The translations under genes were made by a program, and so were the position numbers. The notes beneath the pieces are model-generated. The model had not been told where the DNA came from and ran no database searches. It was given only the letters and a program-made list of their open reading frames with translations. From Sphingopyxis terrae subsp. terrae NBRC 15098 (lineage in GTDB: Bacteria > Pseudomonadota > Alphaproteobacteria > Sphingomonadales > Sphingomonadaceae), in the NCBI RefSeq assembly GCF_001610975.1, contig NZ_CP013342.1:3481001-3545000 (forward strand): 64,000 bases of DNA, written 5' to 3'. Below are positions 45,177-54,667 of the stretch, one piece after another. Within the stretch, counting starts at the first letter, position 1, and each line of letters begins with the position of its first letter.

Positions 45177-46808
45177 TCAGGGCGCGGTCGTCTGCGGCGT
45201 CAGCCCGCCATCGAGCTTTGCCGCGACGCGCGCCGCCATATCCTCTTCGGCGAGCAGTGCCGCGGCCCGCCACGTATAGCGCGCGCGGAAGCGTTGCCCC
45301 GCCTTCCAATAGGCGTCGCCCAGATGCTCGACAATCACGGCATTTTCGGGCTCGCCCTGCTGCGCCTGTTCGAGCAGTTCGACGGCCTTGTCGGTGCGTC
45401 CGGTCAGAAAATAGGCCCAGCCGAGCGAGTCGGTGATGCTCGCATTCTGGGGCTCGGCCTTCCATGCCGCCTCGATCTGGCCGAGCGCGCGATCGACATC
45501 GATCCGCCGCTCCAGCGCGGAATAGCCGACAAAATTCAGGATCGTCGGGTCGTTTGGGCGCAGCGCGAGCGCGCGTTGCATCAGCGGCGCCGCCCCGTCC
45601 CAATCCTTCGCCTGCAGCCGCAGTTCGGCGCGCGCCACAAGCAAGGTCGCACGCAGCGGAGCGCTGTCGTCGCCATCGCCGAGCGCGGCTTCGAGCCGCG
45701 CATAGGCCCGCTCGGCCGCCGCGGCATCGTCGCTCTGCCGCGCCAGATCGGCGAAACGGACGAGCAGGCTGCGCGGCGCATCGCCCGCGACGGCGTCCTC
45801 GGCCATCTTCACCGCCGCCGCACGATCACCCTCCTCCGCCGTCAGTTCGGCAAGGCGCATCCGCAACACCGGCGGCAGGGGTCCGCGAAGACCGGCAAGA
45901 AAGGCAGCGCCGTCGGCGGCACGATCGCTGCGCGCCAAGGCGTCGGCGAGCGCGCTGCGCGCGGTCCAGTCCTGATCGTTGAGCCAGGTCGCGGCGCGCG
46001 CGAAAGTCAGCGGCAGGCGTGCATTGCTCCTGGGTAACCGCGCAAGCGTGTCGGCGACGAGCGCCAGCCAGTGGGCGGCGCCGGCCCGCGGGTTGGCCAC
46101 CGCCTGTTCGGGCAGCAAGAGCAGAGGATCCTCGCGCTCACCCGCCGCCAACGCGATACGCGACCGCAGCGTCCCCGCCGCATCCTTCTCCCGGGCAGCA
46201 TCGAGGCTGGCGACAAGGCGCAGAGCGACGAGCTGGCTCAGCCAGTCGGTCGGGGTTGTTTCCAGGGCAGCGGCCACGGCGGCATCACTTTGTCCGGCCG
46301 CAAGCTGAACCAGCGCCGCTTCGAGCGCATAGGCGGGTTCGGGGCGCCCGCGCGTCGCGGCGGCCACCAGCGCGCGTTCGGGCTGGCGCGCGCGCTGCCC
46401 GGCATCGACCCATGCTCCCAGCGCCGGATCGATCAGGCGCGATATCGCATCGCCGCCCGACTTGTCGTCCTGCGCCGTCCCCAGAAGGGCGCGCGCGCCC
46501 TTCCAGTCGCTGCGCCGCATCGCGTCGACGACGAGCACGAGCCGCGCGTCGAACCGCTGCTCGCCGCTCGCCCACAGCGCCGCCGCTGCACTGCGCGCTG
46601 CGATGAGGTCGCCGGCGTCGATGGCGCGCTCGAGCATTTCGGCGCGCAAGCCCGGCAGATCGGGCGCCTGGCTTGCGAGCGATTGCAGCGCCGCCAGCGC
46701 CTCGGCGGGATTGCCTGCTTCTTCGGCAAGCCGCGCCCGGACAAGCGCGTCGAGCGCTGCCTGATCGGGATCGACCGCCGCCATCGCAGCGGGCGCCGCA
46801 GCCACCAT
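45177..46808 (-). CDS. Exported tetratricopeptide-repeat protein
   Basis: About 540 residues rich in Ala and Leu, made of tandem TPR-like helical pairs. Typical C-terminal units include ALALRPNDPTILNFVGYSAL and DSLGWAYFLTGRTDKAVELL. It probably forms a periplasmic or membrane-associated superhelical scaffold for protein contacts. A signal peptide (residues reading KFARRSILAPLAATLMVAAA) precedes the first annotated ATG (46808), but in that frame no ATG, GTG or TTG lies before it; the start is uncertain and may be a rare codon near 46850. It follows the ETF-QO gene and precedes ispE. Confidence 0.75.
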   Translation of the reverse strand: MVAAAPAAMAAVDPDQAALDALVRARLAEEAGNPAEALAALQSLASQAPDLPGLRAEMLERAIDAGDLIAARSAAAALWASGEQRFDARLVLVVDAMRRSDWKGARALLGTAQDDKSGGDAISRLIDPALGAWVDAGQRARQPERALVAAATRGRPEPAYALEAALVQLAAGQSDAAVAAALETTPTDWLSQLVALRLVASLDAAREKDAAGTLRSRIALAAGEREDPLLLLPEQAVANPRAGAAHWLALVADTLARLPRSNARLPLTFARAATWLNDQDWTARSALADALARSDRAADGAAFLAGLRGPLPPVLRMRLAELTAEEGDRAAAVKMAEDAVAGDAPRSLLVRFADLARQSDDAAAAERAYARLEAALGDGDDSAPLRATLLVARAELRLQAKDWDGAAPLMQRALALRPNDPTILNFVGYSALERRIDVDRALGQIEAAWKAEPQNASITDSLGWAYFLTGRTDKAVELLEQAQQGEPENAVIVEHLGDAYWKAGQRFRARYTWRAAALLAEEDMAARVAAKLDGGLTPQTTAP

Positions 46809-46851
46809 CAGGGTGGCCGCCAGCGGCGCAAGAATCGATCGGCGAGCGAAC

Positions 46852-48507
46852 TTACATATTGGGATAATTGGGGCCTCCGCCGCCTTCGGGGGTGACCCAG
46901 TTGATATTCTGGGTCGGATCCTTGATGTCGCACGTCTTGCAATGCACGCAATTCTGCGCGTTGATGACGAAGCGCGGTTCGCCCTCATCCTGACCGACAA
47001 CCTCATAGACGCCGGCCGGGCAATAACGCTGCGCGGGCTCGTCATACATCGGCAGATTATATTCGATCGGGATCGTCGGATCCTTGAGCTGCAAGTGGAT
47101 CGGCTGATCTTCCTCATGGTTGGTGTTGGAGAGGAACACCGAGGACAACCGGTCAAAAGTCAGCACCCCGTCGGGCTTCGGATATTCGGGCTTGGGCATC
47201 ATATCGGCGCGATAGAGCGTCGTGTTGTCGGGGTGATGCTTCATCGTGAACGGCATGCGGATGCCGAAGCTTTCGAGCCACATGGTCATCCCCGACAGGA
47301 CCGTCCCCGCCAGATCGCCGAATTTTTCGACCAGCGGCAGCACGTTGCGGACGACACTCAGCTCCTTCTTCACCCAGCTGTCGTCATAGGCGTCCTGATA
47401 GGCGGTCAGCGTATCGCCCGAACGACCGGCATTGACCGCAGCGAAAGCCGCTTCGGCCGCCATCATCCCCGACTTCATCGAGGTGTGCGTGCCCTTGATG
47501 CGCGGCACGTTGAGGAAGCCGGCGCTGTCGCCGATCAGCGCGCCGCCCGGAAAGGCGAGCTTCGGCACCGACTGGTAGCCGCCGTCGCTGATCGCGCGCG
47601 CGCCGTAAGAGATGCGCTTGCCGCCCTTCAAAATCTTCGCGATCTCGGGGTGCGTCTTCCACTTCTGCATCTCCTGGAAAGGGGAGATGTGCGGGTTGCG
47701 GTAGTTGAGCCAGGTCACGAAGCCCAGCGCCACCTGCCCGTTCGCCTGATGATAGAGGAAACCGCCGCCATTGGCGTTGGCATCGAGCGGCCAGCCCTGC
47801 GTGTGGATGACGCGGCCGGGGGCGTGATTTGCGGGATCGATGTCCCACAATTCCTTGATGCCGATGCCATAGACCTGCGGCTCGCAATCGGCGTCGAGTG
47901 CGAACTGCGGCTTCAGCATCTTGGTCAGGTGGCCGCGCACGCCTTCGGCAAAGAAGCTATATTTCGCATGGAGCTCAAGCCCCGGCGCATAGTCGGGCTT
48001 GTGGCTGCCGTCGCGCGCGATGCCCATGTCGCCGGTGGCGACGCCCTTCACCGACCCATCGTCGTTGTACAGGATTTCCGCGGCGGCAAAGCCGGGGAAG
48101 ATTTCGACGCCCAGCCCTTCGGCCTGTTCGGCCAGCCAGCGGCAGAGATTGCCGAGGCTGCCCGTATAGGTGCCCTTGTTGTGCATGAAGCCGGGCGTAA
48201 TCAGATGCGGGACGGAGATTTTCTTCTTCTTCGTCAGCACCCAATGCTGATTATCGTTCACCGGCACCTCGGCGAGCGGACAGCCCTGCTCGCGCCAGTC
48301 GGGAAGCAGCTCGTCGAGCGATTTGGGATCGATCACCGCTCCCGACAGGATATGCGCGCCGACTTCGGACCCTTTTTCGAGCACGCAGACCGACAGCTCA
48401 CTGCCCGCTTCGTTCGCGAGTTGCTTCAGGCGGATCGCCGCCGAAAGGCCCGCCGGCCCTGCCCCGACGATCACCACGTCATAAGGCATCGATTCCCGTT
48501 CGCTCAC
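46852..48507 (-). CDS. Electron-transfer flavoprotein-ubiquinone oxidoreductase
   Basis: A 551-residue membrane-associated flavoprotein that passes electrons from acyl-CoA dehydrogenases (through ETF) to ubiquinone. The FAD site is VVIVGAGPAGLSAAIRL near the N-terminus. The ubiquinone and FAD regions follow, and a C-terminal 4Fe-4S motif is CVHCKTCDIKDP, ending PNYPNM. I start at the GTG (48507), giving SERESMPYDVVIVG, preceded by AAAGG; an ATG 13 codons earlier is possible. A 16-bp palindrome lies in the divergent gap. Confidence 0.94.
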   Translation of the reverse strand: MSERESMPYDVVIVGAGPAGLSAAIRLKQLANEAGSELSVCVLEKGSEVGAHILSGAVIDPKSLDELLPDWREQGCPLAEVPVNDNQHWVLTKKKKISVPHLITPGFMHNKGTYTGSLGNLCRWLAEQAEGLGVEIFPGFAAAEILYNDDGSVKGVATGDMGIARDGSHKPDYAPGLELHAKYSFFAEGVRGHLTKMLKPQFALDADCEPQVYGIGIKELWDIDPANHAPGRVIHTQGWPLDANANGGGFLYHQANGQVALGFVTWLNYRNPHISPFQEMQKWKTHPEIAKILKGGKRISYGARAISDGGYQSVPKLAFPGGALIGDSAGFLNVPRIKGTHTSMKSGMMAAEAAFAAVNAGRSGDTLTAYQDAYDDSWVKKELSVVRNVLPLVEKFGDLAGTVLSGMTMWLESFGIRMPFTMKHHPDNTTLYRADMMPKPEYPKPDGVLTFDRLSSVFLSNTNHEEDQPIHLQLKDPTIPIEYNLPMYDEPAQRYCPAGVYEVVGQDEGEPRFVINAQNCVHCKTCDIKDPTQNINWVTPEGGGGPNYPNM

Positions 48508-48589
48508 CTCAAAGCCCTTTCTGCCGTCCCCGCCGCGATCATTCATCGTAAGCGGCGCTCATTCTGTCACGATTTGCGATGCCTTCCAA

Positions 48590-48605
48590 TTGACGCGCGC
48601 GTCAA
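48590..48605. promoter_or_regulatory. 16-bp perfect palindrome TTGACGCG/CGCGTCAA
   Basis: TTGACGCGCGCGTCAA is an exact 16-bp inverted repeat in the gap between the divergent ETF-ubiquinone oxidoreductase and uracil-DNA-glycosylase-like genes. The size and symmetry fit a dimeric repressor operator (TetR-type for instance), and TTGACG could also be a -35 hexamer. No regulator gene is adjacent. Confidence 0.5.
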
Positions 48606-48625
48606 CCTCCTGTTTCAACATTTTC

Positions 48626-49411
48626 ATGGGTGGGCGGAATTCAGCCTTGCTGGCGGAAAGCTATTGCGACTGGTGGTCGCTGGCCGGCGTCGATGCTCTG
48701 GTCGGCGAAGTGCCGGCCGGCTGGCTCGACGTGCCTGCCGCCAATGACGCTGCGGCACCGCGGCGAAGCCCCGTCCTTGCCGAACCCGAGGTCGCCCCGC
48801 TGCCCGCCGCGCTCCAGCGCGTCGAAGCGCCCCAAAATGACGAACCCAAGGGGCCGGTCGCCTTGCCGGGCGAATGGGACGAATTCCAGCTTTGGCTCGC
48901 CGAGCACCCCGACGTGCCGGGCAGCCAGTGGGACGCGCGCCGCGTGCTGCCGCAGGGAATGCCGGATTCGGCGCTGATGGTCCTCACCGCGTGGCCCGAG
49001 GTCGATGATCAGCGTGACGGGACGCTCTTTACCGGACCGGCGGGTCCCTTACTCGACGCGATACTGCGCGCGATCGGGCTGACGCGCGGCGACTGTTATA
49101 TCGCCAGCCTCGCAGTGACGCGCCCGGCGGGCGGCCGCTGCGACGAAAGCGACGCTGCAGAGCTCGACCGACTGCTGCGGCACCATGTCGCGCTGGCGCG
49201 GCCGCAGCGGTTGCTGCTCGTCGGCAGCGACATGCTGCGCATTGCGACGGGACGCCCGCTCGCCGATTTGCGCGGAAAGTTACTCGATCTTAACCATGAT
49301 GGCGGCAAAGTGGAGGCGGTGGCAATCGCGCATCCCGCGATGCTCCTCGCCCGGCCAGCGCACAAGGCGGCGGCCTGGGATAGTCTCAAACTGCTCAACC
49401 GGGGACGTTGA
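48626..49411 (+). CDS. Uracil-DNA glycosylase superfamily protein, probably degenerate
   Basis: A 261-residue protein. After a long Pro/Ala-rich linker, residues about 110-255 follow the family 4 uracil-DNA glycosylase fold. The usual catalytic GEAPG loop is replaced by VLTAWPEVDD and the usual HPS loop appears as AHPAML. The four iron-sulfur cysteines are absent; only scattered Cys remain. It may have lost catalysis or changed substrate. I start at the ATG 48626, which gives MGGRNSALLAE. It is followed four bases later by the lytic transglycosylase gene. Confidence 0.75.
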   Translation: MGGRNSALLAESYCDWWSLAGVDALVGEVPAGWLDVPAANDAAAPRRSPVLAEPEVAPLPAALQRVEAPQNDEPKGPVALPGEWDEFQLWLAEHPDVPGSQWDARRVLPQGMPDSALMVLTAWPEVDDQRDGTLFTGPAGPLLDAILRAIGLTRGDCYIASLAVTRPAGGRCDESDAAELDRLLRHHVALARPQRLLLVGSDMLRIATGRPLADLRGKLLDLNHDGGKVEAVAIAHPAMLLARPAHKAAAWDSLKLLNRGR

Positions 49412-49414
49412 CAG

Positions 49415-51187
49415 ATGACAAAAGCGAAATGGGCGCTCGGCGCCTCGATCCTGATTTTCCTTGCGGCCGGAACCGTCCCGGCGATGGCCGCCGACGCGCC
49501 CGATCGCGATTTTTCGGCTCCGTCGCAAACGGTGCCCGAAATCCTGTCGGCGAAGCAGAAGCAATTCTACACGCAAGTGCTGACCGCCATTCGCGGACAG
49601 CGCTGGGCCGATGCGAAATCGATGCTCGACGGCGCCGACAAGGGCCCGCTCAACGATTTCCTGCGCGCCGAATTGCTGCTCGCGGCAAACAGCCCGCGCG
49701 CCGAAGTGTCGGACCTGATGCCGGTTCTCGCACGATCGCCCGAACTGCCGCAGGCCGACCGTCTGGCAAGCCTTGCCGCGAAGCGCGGCGCCACCGATGT
49801 GCCGGTCCTGCCCAACCAGAATCGCCTGAGCTGGTCGGGCAGCGCCCCGCGCCGGCTCGGCGCCGACAGCGTGGGCGGCGATCCGGTCGCCGCCGGGCTG
49901 GCCCGCACCATCCCGGACCGTATCAAGAACGACGATCCCGCCGGCGCCGAGGCGCTCTATGCAGCGGTCGCCGACCAGCTGACGCCCGAGGCGCGCGACG
50001 AATGGCGGCAGAAGATTGCTTGGTCCTATTATATCGAGAATGACGACGCCAATGCGCTTCGCCTCGCGGCGGAATGCAGCGCGAGCCAGGGCGCCTGGCC
50101 GGTGCAGGGCGCGTGGGTGCAAGGCCTCGCTTCGTGGCGCCTGCGCGACTATCGCACCGCACTGGGCGCCTTCGACCGCGTCGCCAAGGAAGCCCCCGAC
50201 AGCGAGCAGCGCGCCGCCGCTTATTATTGGGCCTCACGCGCGGCGATCGCATCGGGCGAGCCGCAGCTTGTCGAGCCGCGCCTGCGCGCCGCGGCGAGCA
50301 ATGAGGAAACCTTCTACGGCCTCCTCGCCGCCGAAACGCTGGGTCTGGAAACCAATATCCAGCGCGAGAATGTCCGCGCCGACCGCAGCGCCTTCCGCGC
50401 GCTCGAGGAACTGCCCAATGTCCGCGCCGCGGTTGCGATGGCCGAGATTGGCGAGGACGGCTACGCCGACACGCTGCTGCGCCAGCAGGCGCGCATCGGC
50501 GACCCGCGCCAGCACGAACAGCTCATTGCCCTGGCCCAGGCGCTCAGCCTGCCCGAAACCCAGCTCTATCTGGCCCACAACACGCCGCGGGGCCGCAAGC
50601 TCGCCGCCGCGACGCGTTATCCGCAGCCGCGCTGGGAGCCCAATGGCGGGTGGAAGGTCGATCCGGCGCTGGTCTTTGCCCACACGCTGCAGGAATCGCG
50701 TTTCCAGCGCACGGTGGTCAGCCCGGCGGGCGCCTATGGCTTGATGCAGGTGCGCCCCGGCACCGCCAAGGATCTGGCGCGGTGGCGGGGCGAAAGCGTC
50801 AATCCTGCCGATCTGCGCATCCCCGCGGTGAATATGGATTTCGGCCAGAGCTATCTGCAGTATCTGAGCAAGGATTCGTCGACCGGCGGCCTGCTGCCCA
50901 AGGTGATCGCCGCCTATAATGCGGGCCCCGCGCCGGTTGCGCGCTGGTCGACCGAAGTGCGCGACAATGGCGATCCGCTGCTCTTCATGGAATCGATCCC
51001 CTATTGGGAAACGCGCGCCTATGTCGGCATCGTGCTACGCAATTACTGGATGTACGAAGCCGAACAGGGCAAGCCGTCGATCAGCCGCGCCGCCCTCGCG
51101 CAGGGCAAATGGCCGCGCTTTCCCGACAGCAAGGACCGGGTACGGCTGACCTACGCCGGTCCCGCCGGTCTCGCCAATGCCGATTGA
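49415..51187 (+). CDS. slt: Soluble lytic murein transglycosylase (Slt-like)
   Basis: A 590-residue exported enzyme that cleaves peptidoglycan between MurNAc and GlcNAc, leaving anhydro-MurNAc. The signal peptide is residues 1-25 (ending AMA). A long helical superhelix with short repeats (residues about 60-400) leads to the catalytic domain from about 430, with the conserved Glu in [20 protein letters not shown] and the following [11 protein letters not shown]. The length matches the alphaproteobacterial Slt. Its last 11 bases overlap the moaB start. Confidence 0.93.
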   Translation: MTKAKWALGASILIFLAAGTVPAMAADAPDRDFSAPSQTVPEILSAKQKQFYTQVLTAIRGQRWADAKSMLDGADKGPLNDFLRAELLLAANSPRAEVSDLMPVLARSPELPQADRLASLAAKRGATDVPVLPNQNRLSWSGSAPRRLGADSVGGDPVAAGLARTIPDRIKNDDPAGAEALYAAVADQLTPEARDEWRQKIAWSYYIENDDANALRLAAECSASQGAWPVQGAWVQGLASWRLRDYRTALGAFDRVAKEAPDSEQRAAAYYWASRAAIASGEPQLVEPRLRAAASNEETFYGLLAAETLGLETNIQRENVRADRSAFRALEELPNVRAAVAMAEIGEDGYADTLLRQQARIGDPRQHEQLIALAQALSLPETQLYLAHNTPRGRKLAAATRYPQPRWEPNGGWKVDPALVFAHTLQESRFQRTVVSPAGAYGLMQVRPGTAKDLARWRGESVNPADLRIPAVNMDFGQSYLQYLSKDSSTGGLLPKVIAAYNAGPAPVARWSTEVRDNGDPLLFMESIPYWETRAYVGIVLRNYWMYEAEQGKPSISRAALAQGKWPRFPDSKDRVRLTYAGPAGLANAD

Positions 51188-51701
51188 TCCGGCGCGCCCG
51201 TTCAAGCCCGTTCGCATCGCCATACTGACGATTTCGGACAGCCGCAGCAGCGACGACGACACATCGGGCGACAAGCTCGCTGAACTTCTGACCGGCGCGG
51301 GGCACGAGCTTGCGGCGCGCGCGATCATTCGCGACGAAACCGATCTTATCGTATCGCGGTTGCACAACTGGATTGACGACCCTGCGGTCGATGTCGTCAT
51401 TGCGACCGGCGGCACGGGCCTGACCGGCCGCGACGTGACGCCCGAGGCGCTGCACCGCCTCGATGGCAAGGATATTCCGGGCTTCGGCGAACTGTTCCGC
51501 TGGATCAGCTTTCAGAAGATCGGCACCTCGACGATCCAGTCGCGCGCCTGCGCCGTCGTCGCACGCGGGACCTATATCTTCGCGCTGCCCGGGTCGACCG
51601 GCGCCGTCACCGATGCCTGGGAGGGCATTTTGGAAAGCCAGCTCGACAGCCGGCACCGCCCCTGCAACTTCGTCGACCTGATCCCGCGCCTCACCGAATA
51701 G
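51177..51701 (+). CDS. moaB: Molybdenum cofactor biosynthesis protein B
   Basis: A 174-residue protein of the MoaB/Mog family that adenylates or inserts into molybdopterin. The substrate loops [15 protein letters not shown] and the final [17 protein letters not shown] are the characteristic blocks. The ATG lies within the slt 3' end (overlap 11 bp), so translation is linked although the functions are not. No other mo-cofactor genes are nearby. Confidence 0.93.
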   Translation: MPIDPARPFKPVRIAILTISDSRSSDDDTSGDKLAELLTGAGHELAARAIIRDETDLIVSRLHNWIDDPAVDVVIATGGTGLTGRDVTPEALHRLDGKDIPGFGELFRWISFQKIGTSTIQSRACAVVARGTYIFALPGSTGAVTDAWEGILESQLDSRHRPCNFVDLIPRLTE

Positions 51702-51741
51702 CCCAAATGTCGCCACCGGCTTCCCGCGGGCGACGATATTT

Positions 51742-51756
51742 GTTCTTTATATGTTC
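51742..51756 (+). promoter_or_regulatory. LexA (SOS) box GTTC-N7-GTTC
   Basis: GTTC (51742-51745), seven bases TTTATAT, GTTC (51753-51756): an exact match to the alphaproteobacterial LexA box. It lies 24 bp upstream of the radical SAM gene start, in the only sizeable gap before it. This suggests SOS induction of that gene; binding is not shown. Confidence 0.75.
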
Positions 51757-51780
51757 TCGATGTTCCACTAGATTGCGACA

Positions 51781-52869
51781 GTGGAACCGACCCGTCCCCT
51801 TCCCGCGATTTCAGGCCGCGGCGCCCCGACCAACCTCCGCCCGACGCGGACCGGATCGCTCGACCGCGCGGCCGATGGCGACTGGCTCGACACGGCCGAA
51901 GACATCGACGGCACCGCGCCGGCGCTGCGCACCACCGTCACCGTCGAACATCCCAGGACGATCATCGCGCGCAACAACTCGCCAGACATCGGTTTCGACC
52001 GTTCGATCAATCCGTATCGCGGCTGCGAACATGGCTGCATCTATTGCTTCGCGCGCCCCACCCACGCCTTCCACGACCTGTCACCGGGGCTCGATTTCGA
52101 AAGCCGGCTCTTTGCCAAGCCCGATGCCGCCGCCTTGCTGCGAGGGGAACTGGCCAAGCGCGGCTATGTGCCCGCCCCGCTTGCCATCGGCACCAACACC
52201 GACGGCTATCAGCCGATCGAACGCGAATGGGGCGTGACGCGCGCGGTGGTCGAGGTGCTGGCCGAAACGCGGCATCCGCTGATCGTCACGACCAAGTCCG
52301 ATCGCATCCTTCGCGATATCGATCTGCTCGCCGACATGGCGCGCGACAATCTGGTCGGGGTAGCGATTTCGGTCACGACGCTCGATCCCGCAGTCGCCCG
52401 TACATTGGAGCCGCGCGCGCCGCATCCCAAGCGGCGGCTCGCGGCGATCCGCAAGCTGATCGACGCGGGCGTCCCGACGCAGGTCAATATCTCGCCGATC
52501 ATTCCCGCTATTACCGCTCACGAGATAGAGGCGATCATGGCTGCGGCGGCAGAGGCCGGCGCGATCCGCGCCTCCTATATCCTTCTCCGCCTCCCCCACG
52601 AAGTCGCGCCGCTGTTCCGCGCCTGGCTCGACGCCCATTATCCCGACCGCGCCGCCAAGGTGATCCACATGGTGCAGGACATTCGCGGCGGCCGCGACAA
52701 TGACCCCGACTATTTTTCCCGCATGAAGGGGCGAGGCGTTTGGGCGCAGCTCATCCGCACCCGTGTCAAGCGCGCGGCGCGCGAACATGGCCTCGACAAA
52801 AGCTTTCCGCCGCTCCGCAGCGACCTGTTCAGGCCGCCGGAACGCGACGGACAGATGGAATTGTTCTAA
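51781..52869 (+). CDS. PA0069-type radical SAM protein, SplB-like
   Basis: A 362-residue radical SAM enzyme. The [4Fe-4S] motif CEHGCIYC (Cys-x3-Cys-x2-Cys) lies in NPYRGCEHGCIYCFARPTH (residues about 75-95), and SAM-binding and barrel segments follow (GTNTDGYQPIE, ISVTTLDP). The family is annotated as spore-photoproduct-lyase-like, but this organism does not form spores, so it may act on another thymine or nucleic-acid lesion. A perfect LexA box just upstream supports a DNA-damage role. The start is a GTG with a weak ribosome site; this start is not certain. Confidence 0.85.
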   Translation: MEPTRPLPAISGRGAPTNLRPTRTGSLDRAADGDWLDTAEDIDGTAPALRTTVTVEHPRTIIARNNSPDIGFDRSINPYRGCEHGCIYCFARPTHAFHDLSPGLDFESRLFAKPDAAALLRGELAKRGYVPAPLAIGTNTDGYQPIEREWGVTRAVVEVLAETRHPLIVTTKSDRILRDIDLLADMARDNLVGVAISVTTLDPAVARTLEPRAPHPKRRLAAIRKLIDAGVPTQVNISPIIPAITAHEIEAIMAAAAEAGAIRASYILLRLPHEVAPLFRAWLDAHYPDRAAKVIHMVQDIRGGRDNDPDYFSRMKGRGVWAQLIRTRVKRAAREHGLDKSFPPLRSDLFRPPERDGQMELF

Positions 52870-52887
52870 CCGGCTGCAAAAGCCAAT

Positions 52888-52982
52888 CGTCATTGCGAGC
52901 GAAGCGAGGCAATCCCCAGTTATTCGCTTGCCCTGTCGCGGTTGGCTGGAGATTGCTTCGTCGCTGCGCGCCTCGCAATGAC
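52888..52982. repeat. Intergenic inverted repeat (GTCATTGCGAGCGAAGCGAGG family)
   Basis: The arm CGTCATTGCGAGCGAAGCGA (52888-52907), then GGCAATC, pairs imperfectly with GATTGCTTCG...CCTCGCAATGAC (52951-52982). The element covers the gap between the convergent radical SAM and acyl-CoA synthetase genes and resembles the short form at 6591-6618. Confidence 0.75.
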
Positions 52983-52994
52983 ACCCATAGGGGG

Positions 52995-54599
52995 TTACGC
53001 CTCCGCCAACGACTTCAGCTTGTAATCCTTGTAATCGTCGCGGATCTGGCGCTTCAGGATCTTGCCCGTCGCGGTGTGCGGCAGTTCTTCGACGAAGACG
53101 ATCTCGTCGGGCAGCCACCATTTCGCGACCTTGTCCTTCAGATAATCGAGGATGCTCGCTTCGGTCGCCTCGGCGCCGGGTTTCCTGACGATCAGCAGGA
53201 TCGGTCGTTCGTCCCATTTGGGGTGGAATACGCCGACCGCGGCGGCTTCCTGAACGCCGGGGGCGCCCACCGCGGCATTTTCGAGTTCGATCGACGAAAT
53301 CCACTCGCCGCCCGATTTGATGACATCCTTCGCCCGGTCGGTGATTTGCATGACCCCGTCGGGATGGATCACCGAGACGTCGCCGGTATCGAACCACCCG
53401 TCGCTGTCGGCGGCATCGGCGTCAGCCTTGAAATAGCGCTGGATGATCCAGGGGCCCCGGCATTGCAGCCGCCCGCTCGTCACCCCGTCGCGCGGCAGGA
53501 CATTATCCTCCTCGTCGACGATGCGCAGTTCGACGCCAAAGGGCGGGCAGCCCTGGCGGCAGACGATATCGACGCGCTCGTCGAAGCTCATTTCGTCCCA
53601 ATTCCACGGCCGCTTGCCCATCGTTCCGATCGGCGAGGTTTCGGTCATGCCCCATGCGTGGCCGACGTCGATCCCCGCCTTCATGAAGCGTTCGATCATC
53701 GCACGCGGCGCCGCCGAGCCGCCGATGATGACGCGGTAAAGCTTGCCATAGTCGATCCCGGTCGCATCCATATGCGCGAACATCGCGAGCCACACCGTCG
53801 GCACGCCGGCGCTGTGCGTCACCCCTTCGGCGTGCATCAGTTCGCAGAGCACCTGCGCATCATTGGTCGCCGAAAAGACGAGCTTCGCCCCCACCGTCGC
53901 GGCGGCGAAGGGAATGCCCCAGCTGTTGGCGTGGAACATCGGCACGATCGGCAGGATGACGCTGCGGTTCGACATGTCGAAGACATCGGGTTGAATCTCG
54001 GTGATCGCATGGATGACGTTCGAGCGATGTTCGTAGAGCACGCCTTTCGGATTGCCCGTCGTTCCGCTGGTATAGCAGAGGCCCACCGGATCGCGCTCGT
54101 CGAGATCGACCCATTCGAAGCTGCCGTCTTCGGCGTCGATCAGATCCTTGTAGGAAAGATAGCCGTCGCGCGCCGGCGCATCGAACAGCACGAAATGCTC
54201 GACGGTGGGAAGCTGATCGCGCAGCCGTTCGACGATCGGCAGAAATGCCGCGTCGAAGAAGAGAATGCGGTCCTCGGCATGATTGACGATATAGACAAGC
54301 TGTTCGTCGAACAGCCGCGGGTTCACCGTGTGCAGCACCCCGCCCATGCCAGCGGTCCCGTACCAGCTCACCAGATGATGGCCATGGTTCATCGCGAGCG
54401 TCGCGATACGGTCGCCCTTCGTCATCCCCAGCCGCGTCATGGCGGCAGCGAAGCGGCGGGCGTCCTTGCCGACCTCGCCCCAGCTCGACCGCGTCATGCT
54501 GCCGTCGGCCCAGCGCGAGACGATTTCACGTGCGCCATGTTCGCGCGCCGCATGATCGATCAGGCTTGTAACGAGCAGCGGCTGGCCCTGCATTCCCAT
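52995..54599 (-). CDS. Acyl-CoA synthetase (AMP-forming)
   Basis: A 534-residue member of the ANL superfamily that activates a fatty or other carboxylic acid to its CoA thioester through an acyl-adenylate. The phosphate loop is [13 protein letters not shown], the adenine motif is GMTETSPIG, the hinge is [17 protein letters not shown], and the catalytic Lys is in [10 protein letters not shown] close to the C-terminus. The chain-length preference cannot be read from sequence. I start at the ATG at 54599 (GGGAGAG six bases upstream), although two ATGs lie 5' and 3' of it. It fits with the ETF-QO gene as part of fatty-acid catabolism elsewhere in the window. Confidence 0.93.
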   Translation of the reverse strand: MGMQGQPLLVTSLIDHAAREHGAREIVSRWADGSMTRSSWGEVGKDARRFAAAMTRLGMTKGDRIATLAMNHGHHLVSWYGTAGMGGVLHTVNPRLFDEQLVYIVNHAEDRILFFDAAFLPIVERLRDQLPTVEHFVLFDAPARDGYLSYKDLIDAEDGSFEWVDLDERDPVGLCYTSGTTGNPKGVLYEHRSNVIHAITEIQPDVFDMSNRSVILPIVPMFHANSWGIPFAAATVGAKLVFSATNDAQVLCELMHAEGVTHSAGVPTVWLAMFAHMDATGIDYGKLYRVIIGGSAAPRAMIERFMKAGIDVGHAWGMTETSPIGTMGKRPWNWDEMSFDERVDIVCRQGCPPFGVELRIVDEEDNVLPRDGVTSGRLQCRGPWIIQRYFKADADAADSDGWFDTGDVSVIHPDGVMQITDRAKDVIKSGGEWISSIELENAAVGAPGVQEAAAVGVFHPKWDERPILLIVRKPGAEATEASILDYLKDKVAKWWLPDEIVFVEELPHTATGKILKRQIRDDYKDYKLKSLAEA

Positions 54600-54667
54600 A
54601 TGCATCTCTCCCGTGTCTTTCGTCAGGGATAGGGCCGGAAATGCGCGGCACGCAAGAGGGGGCGAGC

